A stretch of 64,000 bases of DNA from Arion vulgaris. Its lineage: Eukaryota; Mollusca; Gastropoda; Stylommatophora; Arionidae. Shown here piece by piece: positions 41,440-49,936 of the stretch (position 1 is its first letter; each line of letters opens with the position of its first letter). A program made the translations under genes and the position numbers. A model generated the notes under the pieces. It did not search any database, was not told the origin of the DNA, and saw only the letters and a list, made by a program, of their open reading frames with translations. The stretch lies in the NCBI GenBank assembly GCA_020796225.1, contig CM036755.1, forward strand, positions 39,956,306 through 40,020,305. Reading direction: 5' to 3'.

Positions 41440-42860
41440 GGAGTAAACAAGGCTGTATTCTATCTCCGCTATTGTTTGGAGTGGCCATTGACTGGGTGAT
41501 GCGAAAATGTTGCAGGGGCGAAACTGGCATCGATTGGGTTGAAAATAGTCAACTAGAAGATTTGGATTTTGCAGATGATATTGCCTTGTTAAGTAGAAAC
41601 AACCAAGATATGCAAAGAAAAACAGACAACTTGTCATCTATAGCATCAAAAGTTGGACTGCAGATAAGCTATGAAAAAACAAATATAATGAAGACACCTA
41701 TGGCAAGTAATGCAGATATCACACTGGAATCTAAAATGATAGAATAACAGAGCAGTTCACCTATTTGGGTAGCAATTTCGATTGCACAGGAAATGTTAAA
41801 AAAGAAATGATACGAATTGGCAAAGCAACATCAGCTTTTAAAAGTCTAAATAAAATATGGAACTGCAAGTTATATAGTATTAAAACTAAATTACGAATTT
41901 TCAATTCAAATGTTGTATCAATCCTAACATATGCTAGCGAGAGTTGGAAAATGACTAAAGATATAGAAAGCAAGTTGAATGCATTTGAAAATAGATATTT
42001 CTTTCTTCTTCTTTCTTTTGTCCTTCTCTGCTTTTTGCCGTTAGACGTAGCAGGTTTAACTGATGATCGGTTTCCGAGATAATGTACGCTCGGTCGCTTG
42101 ATATGGTGTGGTATTGTGGAGTTTTAAGATGTCTGTAACTCCATCAACCCATCTTTTCTTGGTCTGCCCCTTCCTCTTGATGATTCCATTTTCAGGTTGT
42201 ACGCTCTTGCAACTGGTGTATTCGGGTTCATTCTGACCAAGTGGCCAAACCATTTGAGTCTCTGTTTTCAATAAATCTAATAGCAGGTGTTGTTCCGACT
42301 GTTCTTCTAATTTCCTCATTTCTTATATGGTCTCTTCTTGTTTTATTTACTGCTTTCCTCAGGCATCTCATTTCGCATGTGGTAATTTTCCTTTCTTGTT
42401 CTTTTGTCAGTGCCCATGTTTGGCTCTGGTAGCACAGTGTTGGTATAAAGATTGAATTTATAATCTGTCTTTTAGTCACTACTGGAATAGCTGGGTGTTT
42501 CAAAATAGATGTCTACGAAAAATACTGAATATAAAATGGAATTAATTCAGAAGTGACGAAATCAGAGATATGTCTGGTCAACCACTAGTGACAACTGTTA
42601 TAAGAAAGAGAAGATGGAGATATGTTGGACAAACCTTGAGGAGAAATGATCAACGAATATCAAAGCAGGCATTGAAGTGGGATGCAAAGGGTTCAAGAAA
42701 GAGGTCGACCTAAGGAGACCCTGAAACGAATTTTGCTGAGAGAAGCAGGAAATATCGGTTTCAGTTCAGTGGAGGAGATTGAGCGAGTTGCCCAGGATAG
42801 AGAGATATGGAGAAATTACTTGCAGGCCCTATGTAACGTATAACGGTACGAGAGGAATTA
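41440..42860 (+). pseudogene. RTE-type reverse transcriptase fossil, split by a nested insertion
   Basis: Residues LEDLDFADDIALLSRNNQDM contain the FADD catalytic motif of reverse transcriptases. GLQISYEKTNIMKT, FTYLGSNFDCTGNVKKEMIR and VSILTYASESWKMTKDIESK follow, then a break at 41997. After the insertion the frame resumes with CLRKILNIKWN and RDMSGQPLVTT, RKRRWRYVGQTLRRND, to YLQALCNV at about 42838. The 5' half (endonuclease, early RT) is missing; frameshifts at about 41748 and in the 3' part. Confidence 0.85.
41997..42497 (-). mobile_element. Second RTE-type fragment nested inside the first
   Basis: Minus strand: FIPTLCYQSQTWALTKEQER, CEMRCLRKAVNKTRRDHIRN, NGLATWSEXEPEYTSCKSVQ-like, KRKGQTKKRWVDGVTDILKL. 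The left border holds a ctttcttcttctttctt tail (reverse AAG tail). Flanks tttgaaaatagat (41984-41996) and tttcaaaatagat (42498-42510) are a 13-bp target-site duplication with one mismatch. Confidence 0.85.
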
Positions 42861-42889
42861 TTTTATTCTAATATGGTTTAGTTTGGTCG

Positions 42890-43630
42890 TCGGATCACCA
42901 TCACTGCACGTCGAACAAATTAGTCCATAAGTGCTCCGATCTCTCCCCCAGTATGTCCATCAGCGTGTGGCGACTAACGACACCGGTTCTTTGTTGGTTT
43001 ACAATTCTCCTTTGTCTGCCAGCATAGCGTTCTTGTCGAGCTACACCACACTTAACTTTGAGTTCTTGCAGTCTGGTTAGTGTTGTGGATTCGCCGCTAT
43101 TACGTGAATCATGTACACGCCCTCTCTCCCTTAAGGAATTGATAATATCAGCCTGGTCCATTGCTCGCCTGCTTTGGACAGCAGCTATACCTGCAAGCCT
43201 ATCCGCACGTTCATTCCCCTTGCACCTGCATGCCCTGGCACAAAAATGAAACTGATCTTTGTCAGCCTAGACCTCCCCAGTGACTCTATCCAATATCTCC
43301 TAGCACATCCTGTTTCAATCTTCCTGAGCATACTCATTGAGTCACTGAGAAAACATGCATGGATAAAAGTCTGTGATTCTAGCCAAATCATCGCCTTGGT
43401 AACCGCCATGATTTCCATAGTGAGACTGCTCGTAGTCACGGCAAAACCACCACTGTCTTCCTTCACAACATCACCTCCGAAAGCCCACGAGCTTCGCACA
43501 TGTCGAATCACCGAACCATCCGTATAAATGATTACATCATGCTCAGATGCGTTCTCAGAAACTAATGCCTGAACCTCCACGACAAGTGGGTTGTGTTGTC
43601 TGCATTCTTTATCAAGTTCGATGCATACAG
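42890..43630 (-). pseudogene. Family A retrotransposon RNase H domain and tail
   Basis: Minus strand: HDVIIYTDGSVIRHVRSSWA (first Asp), TTSSLTMEIMAVTKAM (Glu), ACFLSDSMSMLRKIE (Asp), SFIFVPGHAGARG (His). A one-base shift near 43220 then converts the expected GNExADRLA into GMNVRIGLQV. The tail at 42901-43161 reads ESTTLTRLQELKVKCGVARQ, VNQQRTGVVSRHTL. All catalytic residues but the last remain in frame. Confidence 0.82.
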
Positions 43631-43649
43631 AAAAGGATGTAGCGATTCT

Positions 43650-43830
43650 AATATGGTTATCGGAGGCTACGTGATAATGGAGTCAGGATGTAACTGATGG
43701 TTTGAACATGACGGCTGCAGAGGCAGGACATCTGGCCTATGAGAGAGAGAGAGAAATTCCGGAGGACTGTTGGGGTGGCAAACTTCTGCTCAGGGCAAGC
43801 AATTTGATGCTGATGATGACTTGATATAAT
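43650..43830 (+). pseudogene. RTE-type extreme 3' end
   Basis: ggagtcaggatgtaactgat, ggtttgaacatgacggctgc and ctatgagagagagagaaatt repeat 39985-40090 almost exactly (QDVTDGLNMTAAEAGHLAYE). Confidence 0.7.
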
Positions 43831-43984
43831 AATAATGTGATTTCCTTTCGTCAGAACAAGTAAGCTATTCTTGGAAAAAAGAATTACTACTATCAAAATG
43901 TATTAGGTCATCGGTTATCAATATTTTACTAAATATAAAACTTAGATTACCAATGTTACATTATCTTTTTCATGCTTTAATGAT

Positions 43985-44180
43985 GCTAATTTTAGGAATA
44001 TCATCACTTTCTATTATAGTTTAATTGATAATAATAACAATTATAAAAGGAATGCATTCAAAAACGAAAGTGAAATCCTATTTCTGTCACTCATCGAATG
44101 TCGTTATTCTTAACCGAAAACGAAATCATCTGTTATTATTTACTTCAGCGAAATCTCTTGAGAGCGACGTGTCAAACCTA
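43985..44180. repeat. Interspersed repeat, diverged copy of 21990-22130
   Basis: gtgaaatcctatttctgtca, tcgaatgtcgttattcttaa. No terminal repeats found. Confidence 0.4.
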
Positions 44181-44399
44181 TGTCAACTAATTATAAACTT
44201 ATATTTTAGTATTTAGTGTAGGGACTAAACTTTCTTAGTAAGTATTGAAACCGATCACCATCATTTGTGTAGTATCTAAATGAGGACGGTAATGTAATTT
44301 AGTGTAGTGTTCACATCAGTAGTCAGGATTATAACATTGTTTCACTTTCATGTTTGTTATATAATTTATATAATCACAATATAATTAAATATAGTTGCT

Positions 44400-44940
44400 G
44401 TCCTAAACAATATGGAATAGAACTGCTATGAAAACAAAGATGAGAACACTAAGAGCATGCATGTTCCTAGTAGTAACATATGCTTGTGAAGCATGGACAT
44501 TTAACAAAGTAGTGGAAAAGCATCATGCGTGTATGTGCTTTTTGAATATAAGTGTTACAGGAGAGTTCTCCGCATATTGATATATACCATCACCGTGGAT
44601 AGAGAATAGTACAAATACTTCAAATAGATATACCGGACCCGGAAGGAACTAAGAATAAAAGCAAATTAGTTGAAGCTCCAAACAAGAATGAGAAAATCGA
44701 AGTATTTTGGACATATAAAAAGACTTGAAGTGTAGAAAACACCATTATGGAAGGGGGGCAGAACATCACAGCAAAGAGAAGAAGAGGAAGACCACTGAGA
44801 AAATGGGTTTGGGATGTTACTGATGATCTGAGCATGTAGACAGCAAAGGTGGGATATCTGGTCTATGTAAGATAAATGTAAACGGACTGTTAAGAGTGAT
44901 AACATTTTGCTCAGGACAAGCTATTCGATATTGATGATGT
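44400..44940 (+). pseudogene. RTE-type 3' part
   Basis: MKTKMRTLRACMFLVVTYAC, EAWTFNKVVEKHHACMC, RKSKYFGHIKRLE, GRTSQQREEEEDH with shifts. It ends in acaagctattcgatattgat, the same terminal phrase as 40085 and 43800. The minus-strand ORFs are shadows. Confidence 0.7.
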
Positions 44941-44956
44941 TATTCTAATTGTTATA

Positions 44957-45215
44957 CAGGGTGTTCAACTTAAAAGCAGCCTATGAATGGAGCTAATCTG
45001 GTATATATGTATGGAAATGAGAAGGTTCAGTTATGACGTAGTATAGGTCAAGGTTGTGTGATGGTTTGTAATTGTAGTGCGGGAAGGGGCGATGAACAAA
45101 TGTGATGTAGGACGAGCTAGTCAGAACCAGTTTAAATAGTAAATAAACACAACACGTTAGGTTATCTGGCAACTTTCGATTTGTCAATGGGGCTGCAATT
45201 ATCTTGAACACCCTG
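44957..45215 (-). mobile_element. TA-flanked MITE (259 bp), copy 3, inverted
   Basis: cagggtgttcaacttaaaag at the left and tatcttgaacaccctg at the right, TA on both sides. The body is the reverse complement of copy 2. Confidence 0.93.
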
Positions 45216-45479
45216 TACAATGAGACATGAGTTAGTCAGGATACAGAAATGTTGTAAACATTTATTTTGGTATGAAGTTTGTTTTGATTCAAAGGCAGGA
45301 TTAACTACTGACCTCATCCCTTATGACCAAATCAGATATGGTACTATGTGACAGCATAACTCAGTATATGTGGTTCTTTAAAATGGAGTTTTCTGCATGT
45401 AAAATATTACCAGAAGCCCATTTTGTACTATTGGGTAATATGTATATACGCTATGTGGTTGCACAGACATCACGCCTGT

Positions 45480-45960
45480 GTGTTCCAGCTCAAGAAGCAA
45501 AAAATATAACACTGCAACCTACAAGGCTGTCGTAAGCTAACACTGCAACCTAAAGGCATGTCGTATGTAAACTGATCTACAGAGCATGTAAATTGTACTA
45601 CTGCAACCTACAAGGCATGTGTAAGTAACACTGCCCAACCCACAAGGCATGTCGAAATGTAACACTGCAACCTACAAGGCATGTCGTAAGTAACACTGCA
45701 ACCTACAAGGCATGTCGTAAGTAACACTGCAAACCTACAAGGCATGCCGTAAGTAAGGCAAGTATGAAGCAATTGAGGTAGGGGCCTAGAGAAGCTACCC
45801 TAGTAAATAAAATAATCACAGAAATCGGATGTGCTGGCTACTTGTAGGCGCATGACTGGTACAATGTACAATCACTCTTAGGCTCTGATCACATAGAAAT
45901 TAAACAAGAGTGGTTAACAAGTGGTTGATATGAAGCGTTCGAAGAAGGAGTGTAGGTGAG
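45480..45960 (+). mobile_element. SINE family 4 with internal 31-bp segment amplified
   Basis: The right part (tgtgctggctacttgtaggc, gcatgactggtacaatgtac, acaagtggttgatatga) is the 3' half of the SINE, and tgtgttccagctcaagaagc is its 5' part. Between them aacactgcaacctacaaggc, atgtcgtaagt is repeated about nine times (45505-45765). Other copies have it once (reverse of tacgacacgccttgtaggtt). Confidence 0.85.
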
Positions 45961-46215
45961 ATCGAGTTCCTAGTCCTATTGGAGACGGACAATAAAATGT
46001 AGGTCCCTTATTCAAGTTGAACATGTAAAAACGACATTCAAATCAGAAGAGCAGGCTGAAAAGTTGCTACCTGAGTGAAATTCATTAGAAAGAATTTTAA
46101 AACATTTCCTAAAAAATATTTACAGTAAGAAAGAGATCAGGACCACTGCAGGTGCTATGGAGTTTGTGCACTGCTGCTGAGATCTCCCTGAGTAAGAAAG
46201 AGATCGGAACACACA
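45955..46215. repeat. Interspersed repeat B; second copy at 58965-59245
   Basis: cctattggagacggacaata, agaagagcaggctgaaaagt, gagtttgtgcactgctgctg and gtaagaaagagatc are shared in order. The gtttgtgcactgctgctgag piece resembles the body of SINE family 1, so it may be a related composite. Confidence 0.65.
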
Positions 46216-46352
46216 TGGTTACTCACCAAAGTGCAAGATGATCAATCAGAATGTTCTTTATTTCTTATTCTGTTTCCGCAAAAAGCACACATGTACTGCT
46301 CACATGTTTAGGACTGCTCTGTTTACTGAAGTCATTGCTGTATCTCTCTCTT

Positions 46353-46545
46353 GCAGTCATCGCCCAGACCGATGTACCAGATCTCCCCCTAAATTCTATT
46401 CATGTGGAAATCCGATTCATGCAGCCTTAGCATTGGTGTGTTTTACATCACATCTTCAGCACTATTTGGAGCTCTGGTGCTTATCCTTCGACGATGTATC
46501 CGGTTTCAGCCAGCGTTTACTGGTTCGCTCCATTCTGTAGCCATC
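46353..46545. repeat. Interspersed repeat, copy of 381-560
   Basis: gaccgatgtaccagatctcc, tcatgtggaaatccgattca, ttatccttcgacgatgtatc. Same order and spacing as near the left edge of the window. Confidence 0.6.
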
Positions 46546-46559
46546 TAGTGTTTTTACAG

Positions 46560-46675
46560 TGTGGGGTAGCTAGCCCCATGTCCATCCTTCTTAGTCACCT
46601 CTACGACATGTGTGGCAGTTAACAGTGGTTCTATTCTTTACACCCCAATTTGGGCCACGGTAACCACTCGGGTGA
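46560..46675 (-). mobile_element. SINE family 4, 5' portion only
   Basis: ttagtcacctctacgacatg, gttctattctttacacccca, ccacggtaaccactcggg; reverse orientation, truncated where the retrotransposon at 46672 starts. Confidence 0.65.
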
Positions 46676-47345
46676 TTGCTGTATCTGATTCTCAGTGAAT
46701 GCTTTGGAAGGTCCACAAGGGCATGTTGCTGTATGCGTGGATGTCATCTATTGAAGTTTCTAACCTCCAGAAATTTCTGTACATTTACTGTTCTGTGCTT
46801 GCAGATGTTTGCGGCAATGAGAGAACGGACAGAGTTGCATCAACAGCACCGATTGTTGGGGAGTTGAAGATGGATAAGGGGGATGTTCTTCAGTCTCTTC
46901 ACAACTTCATGCTGGATAAAGACACTAAATAGACGTTGAATCGATCCAGAGATTTAAGGAGCTTGGAGGTACTTGTACAAGTAGAACTGGACACCGAAAT
47001 GGCAGAGTTAGAAGTGTGTTTAACCAGCTAGCCATGCCCGCCAAGCATGTTCATAGCGCATTGGATTATGGGTGACAAGCCCCTGTGAGTGCAGTTCAAT
47101 TCCGCGGGCTGGCAGAAAAACCACAGGTTCTCAAAATTTACGGTTTTCGTGGCACAGAACCGAGGGTTACGATGTCCATGGCACCGAGTCGTAGAATTGA
47201 AAGCTAAAATGCTTCTTAATAAAAAACAAAAAACCAAACCAACAAGCCACAGGAACCATCAGTATGCATACACTTTGACATCTTTTGGGGGATACTGAGC
47301 ACCTATGACTTTGCCTGAGGTGATTGATGTCGGTTCTATAACCAA
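46672..47345 (+). pseudogene. Family A RNase H fragment interrupted by a SINE
   Basis: AVSDSQ-like start, then VCGNERTDRVASTAPIVGEL, KMDKGDVLQSLHN, RVRSVFNQLA. The frame breaks at the SINE (47040-47240) and continues with QATGTISMHTL and CPEVIDVG. Stops are present. The break is at a different place from the SINE 2 insertion at 10.2 kb, so the two events are independent. Confidence 0.7.
47040..47240 (+). mobile_element. SINE family 2
   Basis: The tRNA-like head is at the left: atagcgcattggattatggg has a box-A form and gcagttcaattcc a box-B form. The body is tggcagaaaaaccacaggtt, aaatttacggttttcgtgg. It ends aataaaaaacaaaaaacc. Flanking accagctagcc and accaacaagcc may be a worn target-site duplication. 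Confidence 0.8.
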
Positions 47346-47520
47346 TAACTAACATGTTTAGGACACATTACATAAAGAAGTAATATATTGCCTAGTTTCT
47401 CCCAATAACTAACATGTTTAGGACACATTACATAAAGAAGTAATATATTGCCTAGTTTCTCCCAATAACTAACATGTTTAGGACACATTACATAAAGAAG
47501 TAATATATTGCCAAGTTTCT
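47341..47520. repeat. Exact 60-bp tandem triplication
   Basis: Three copies of ccaataactaacatgtttag, gacacattacataaagaagt, aatatattgcctagtttctc; only one base differs in the last copy (gccaag). Very recent, or an assembly artefact. A related single copy lies near 26640-26690. Confidence 0.95.
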
Positions 47521-47579
47521 CAGCACTCACAAACTCCTTTGTACAACATCTTCATAGCACATGTCATTTCTTGGTTTTA

Positions 47580-47850
47580 GTTTGGAATATCTTCATTGCA
47601 CTCCGGACCTGTCCATAGGTGGTCCTATCTCCTTTGCAATATCTCTAACAGTGTCCAGCGATTAAATGTACAGGTTCGATGTTGATTGATGAACCTACTC
47701 GTATATCTATTGTGCTGTTATTTTCTTTCCACTCTAATCTTCAATCCAAACTTTTGCAATCTTGCAGTTGATGTATTGGTTTAGATGAAAGTCTTCTTTG
47801 TGTCCGCACTCTATGAGGGCGTTTAGAACCTCAGCTCTATCCATTTACTG
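47580..47850 (-). mobile_element. 3' tail of family A retrotransposon, decayed
   Basis: On the minus strand, gatagagctgaggttctaa, then QKFGLKIRVE and LINQHRTCTF-like pieces. Weak but collinear with the other tails. Confidence 0.45.
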
Positions 47851-48019
47851 ACTCCCTAATAAGAGCAACCAGCTAACCAGCATTAGTTTCTGCAATATTA
47901 TTCCCAGTGGCCAAGAAATGTATCAAATCTACAATTTGTTAAGAGAGCAAGAGAAAGAGAGAAATGATTCATAGAATGTCAAGATGTGGACAGGCAACAG
48001 CCTGTCAATGTACCATTGT

Positions 48020-48168
48020 TGCAAAGAATAGAATTTGTGGGAAAAATCTTCGATGTGGAAACAGCGCAAGCTGATAATGATGATAATGACACATTTGTTA
48101 AATTCAAACTTTACCATTTCTTGAACAAATAATTTTATTCCATCTTATTTACACCTTAGACAGAAACA
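48020..48168 (+). repeat. 5' flank of gene B exon 1, shared with gene A
   Basis: gggaaaaatcttcgatgtgg, aaacagcgcaagctgataat, ttttattccatcttattta and caccttagacagaaacaatg align with 27870-28223. The shared flank includes the 3' end of a Jockey-like fragment, so the duplication took that fragment with it. caccttag just before acagaaacaatgg could be a splice acceptor, making exon 1 the second exon of the transcript. Confidence 0.7.
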
Positions 48169-48315
48169 ATGGAATTTCTTGAGGCTTTCAAACAGGCACA
48201 GACAATGGGGCTCACAAAAGAAGAGTTTCTTGGTATCTGGAAAGCTGAAGTGGAACAAAAGCAACATTCCGTAACACCAACATTACATCAAGCAACATAT
48301 GGAGACTTAAGTCAG
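48169..48315 (+). CDS. Gene B exon 1 (start codon exon)
   Basis: ATG in aaacaATGG context. Translation is MEFLEAFKQAQTMGLTKEEF, LGIWKAEVEQKQH, then PTLHQATYGDLSQ, ending at a gtaaga donor after 49 codons in phase 0. The first 32 residues look helical and amphipathic. I do not recognise a family. The next exon with a phase-0 acceptor and paralogy to gene A is at 55289, making intron 1 about 7 kb and filled with arrays. The paralogous gene A exon is decayed, which argues that this one is the functional version. Confidence 0.75.
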
Positions 48316-48369
48316 GTAAGATCAACTCAAATATGCTGATAACACCCAGAATTTGAGACCCTTTATAAC

Positions 48370-48560
48370 GTAGAAGTTAATGTATTAGCTGCATAGACGA
48401 GTGGTCCAGGGTTCAAATCCACATTGAAATAGCATTTTTTTGGATTCTCAGGTCAACCCTGCCTTAATTGGGTACCAGAAAAGCACTGGGAAATAAATGC
48501 AATCAGCATGATGTTGACCCCAACAGCCACGATCAAAGAAAAACAATTGGTATAACACTA
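48370..48560 (+). mobile_element. SINE family 3, diverged
   Basis: Head tgcatagacgagtggtccag, ggttcaaatcc (box B); core ggtcaaccctgccttaattg, ggtacc. It matches 3555-3815 in reverse. In gene B intron 1. Confidence 0.7.
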
Positions 48561-48584
48561 TTTCAAAATATACCTCATGTATCG

Positions 48585-48820
48585 GGGAGACTGTGGCTTA
48601 GTGGTTAAGCTCTTGCCTTGCGTTCTGAAGACCGTATGGTTGTGTTCACTAGTGCATTTTTTTCAGAAACCCCTAGGATTGTTGTAGGAGCTACAGAGTT
48701 TGTGCTCTGTGCAATACTCTCGGCAGATTGCATGTCATTTCTGCAGAGATGAACCGAGCCATATGTGGTAAAACTTGGTGCAATGAAGTCAATCCTTCGG
48801 CTCTATACATTTTATTTTTA
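48585..48820 (+). mobile_element. SINE family 1, best copy
   Basis: The head has a perfect box A form, TGGCTTAGTGG. The box B region is mutated (tggttgtgttc). Body: cagaaacccctaggattgtt, gctacagagtttgtgctctg, atgaaccgagccatatgtgg. Tail: gaagtcaatccttcggctct. Confidence 0.8.
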
Positions 48821-48889
48821 AATCTCATGTATTATCGATACAAAGGAAGATTGAAGTAAAACTATGTATCATTGGCAATAAATGTAAAA

Positions 48890-48960
48890 GCAAAGTACAA
48901 AACAATATACAGTAACGTTTCGATCAAAAGGCCTTTATCAAGCAAAGTATGTACCAGAAG
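48890..48960 (-). repeat. Copy of the tgataaaggcc...tcgaaacg repeat
   Basis: Minus strand gcttgataaaggccttttga, tcgaaacgttactg, as at 20062-20175. In gene B intron 1. Confidence 0.5.
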
Positions 48961-49309
48961 CGAAGAGATTCAGACTTCTTATACGGCAGACATAACATAT
49001 ACACTCAAACAATAAATCCATAACATCATGTTTTTACATGTTTTGTCAATATACCTCTTGGTATTAAAACGGGTTTGTTTACATTTTACACCCATAGTTT
49101 GCATGTTTTATCGCATACTCAACACATTCTCATATTATCTGCTGTCATTTTGTTTGCTTCAATATCATAGCCATTCATTTTACAGATCAAATTTTACAGT
49201 CTAAAAAATATTGCAATGACGATTTGCAAACCAAACTCAATATAATTTAATTTATCATAGCCAAATTTGACTACAGAGGATAAGACATCTATCTGTTATT
49301 GTGATCATC

Positions 49310-49930
49310 AAATAGTTTGTCTGGAGCAGAACATTTCCACCCTAACAGTCCTTTGGAATTTCTTTCCTTCATAGGCCAGATGCCCGCCTCTGCGCTGTCA
49401 TGCTCAAATCATAAGTTGCATCCTGAATCCATCTTTGTCATGGTCTTCCTCTTTGCTGGGATGCCTACTTCTATAATAGTCTTCTCCAACTCCTTCATAT
49501 CTTTTTATATCTCCAAAATACTTCAATATTCTCATTTCATATTGTAGCATAAGCCAGTTTTCTTGGATTTTGAGTTCTTTCTGGATAGATCTATTTATTC
49601 TCTACTCTGTCCAAGATATACGAAGGGCTTTCTGTAATGCTTATATTCAAAAGTATATATATATGTTTTTCCACTGCCTTGTTAAATGTCCATGCTTCAC
49701 ACCCATATGTTGCCACTGGGAATATCCATGCTCTTAGTATTCTGATCTTTGTTTTCCTATCAATTCCATTCCATACTGTTTTTAGTTGTTTTATTTTTGG
49801 TAAAAACCATGTTTGTTCTTCTTTTAATTTCCTTCATCCTATTTCCATCTTTTGTTGGCAGTGAACCAAGATATTTGAAACTGTTCACATTTTCTTGTTT
49901 CTCTCTGTTGATAAAAATACCTTTGTCATG
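49310..49930 (-). pseudogene. RTE-type 3' part
   Basis: The minus strand reads KYFGDIKRYEGVGEDYYRS-like, then KEFQRTVRVEMFCSR. The upstream part has GCEAWTFNKAVEKHIYI and AWIFPVATYGCEAW. Collinear with 44400-44940. It directly precedes the 55-bp array, whose first unit begins inside its 5' side. Confidence 0.65.
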
Positions 49931-49936
49931 TTTGTT

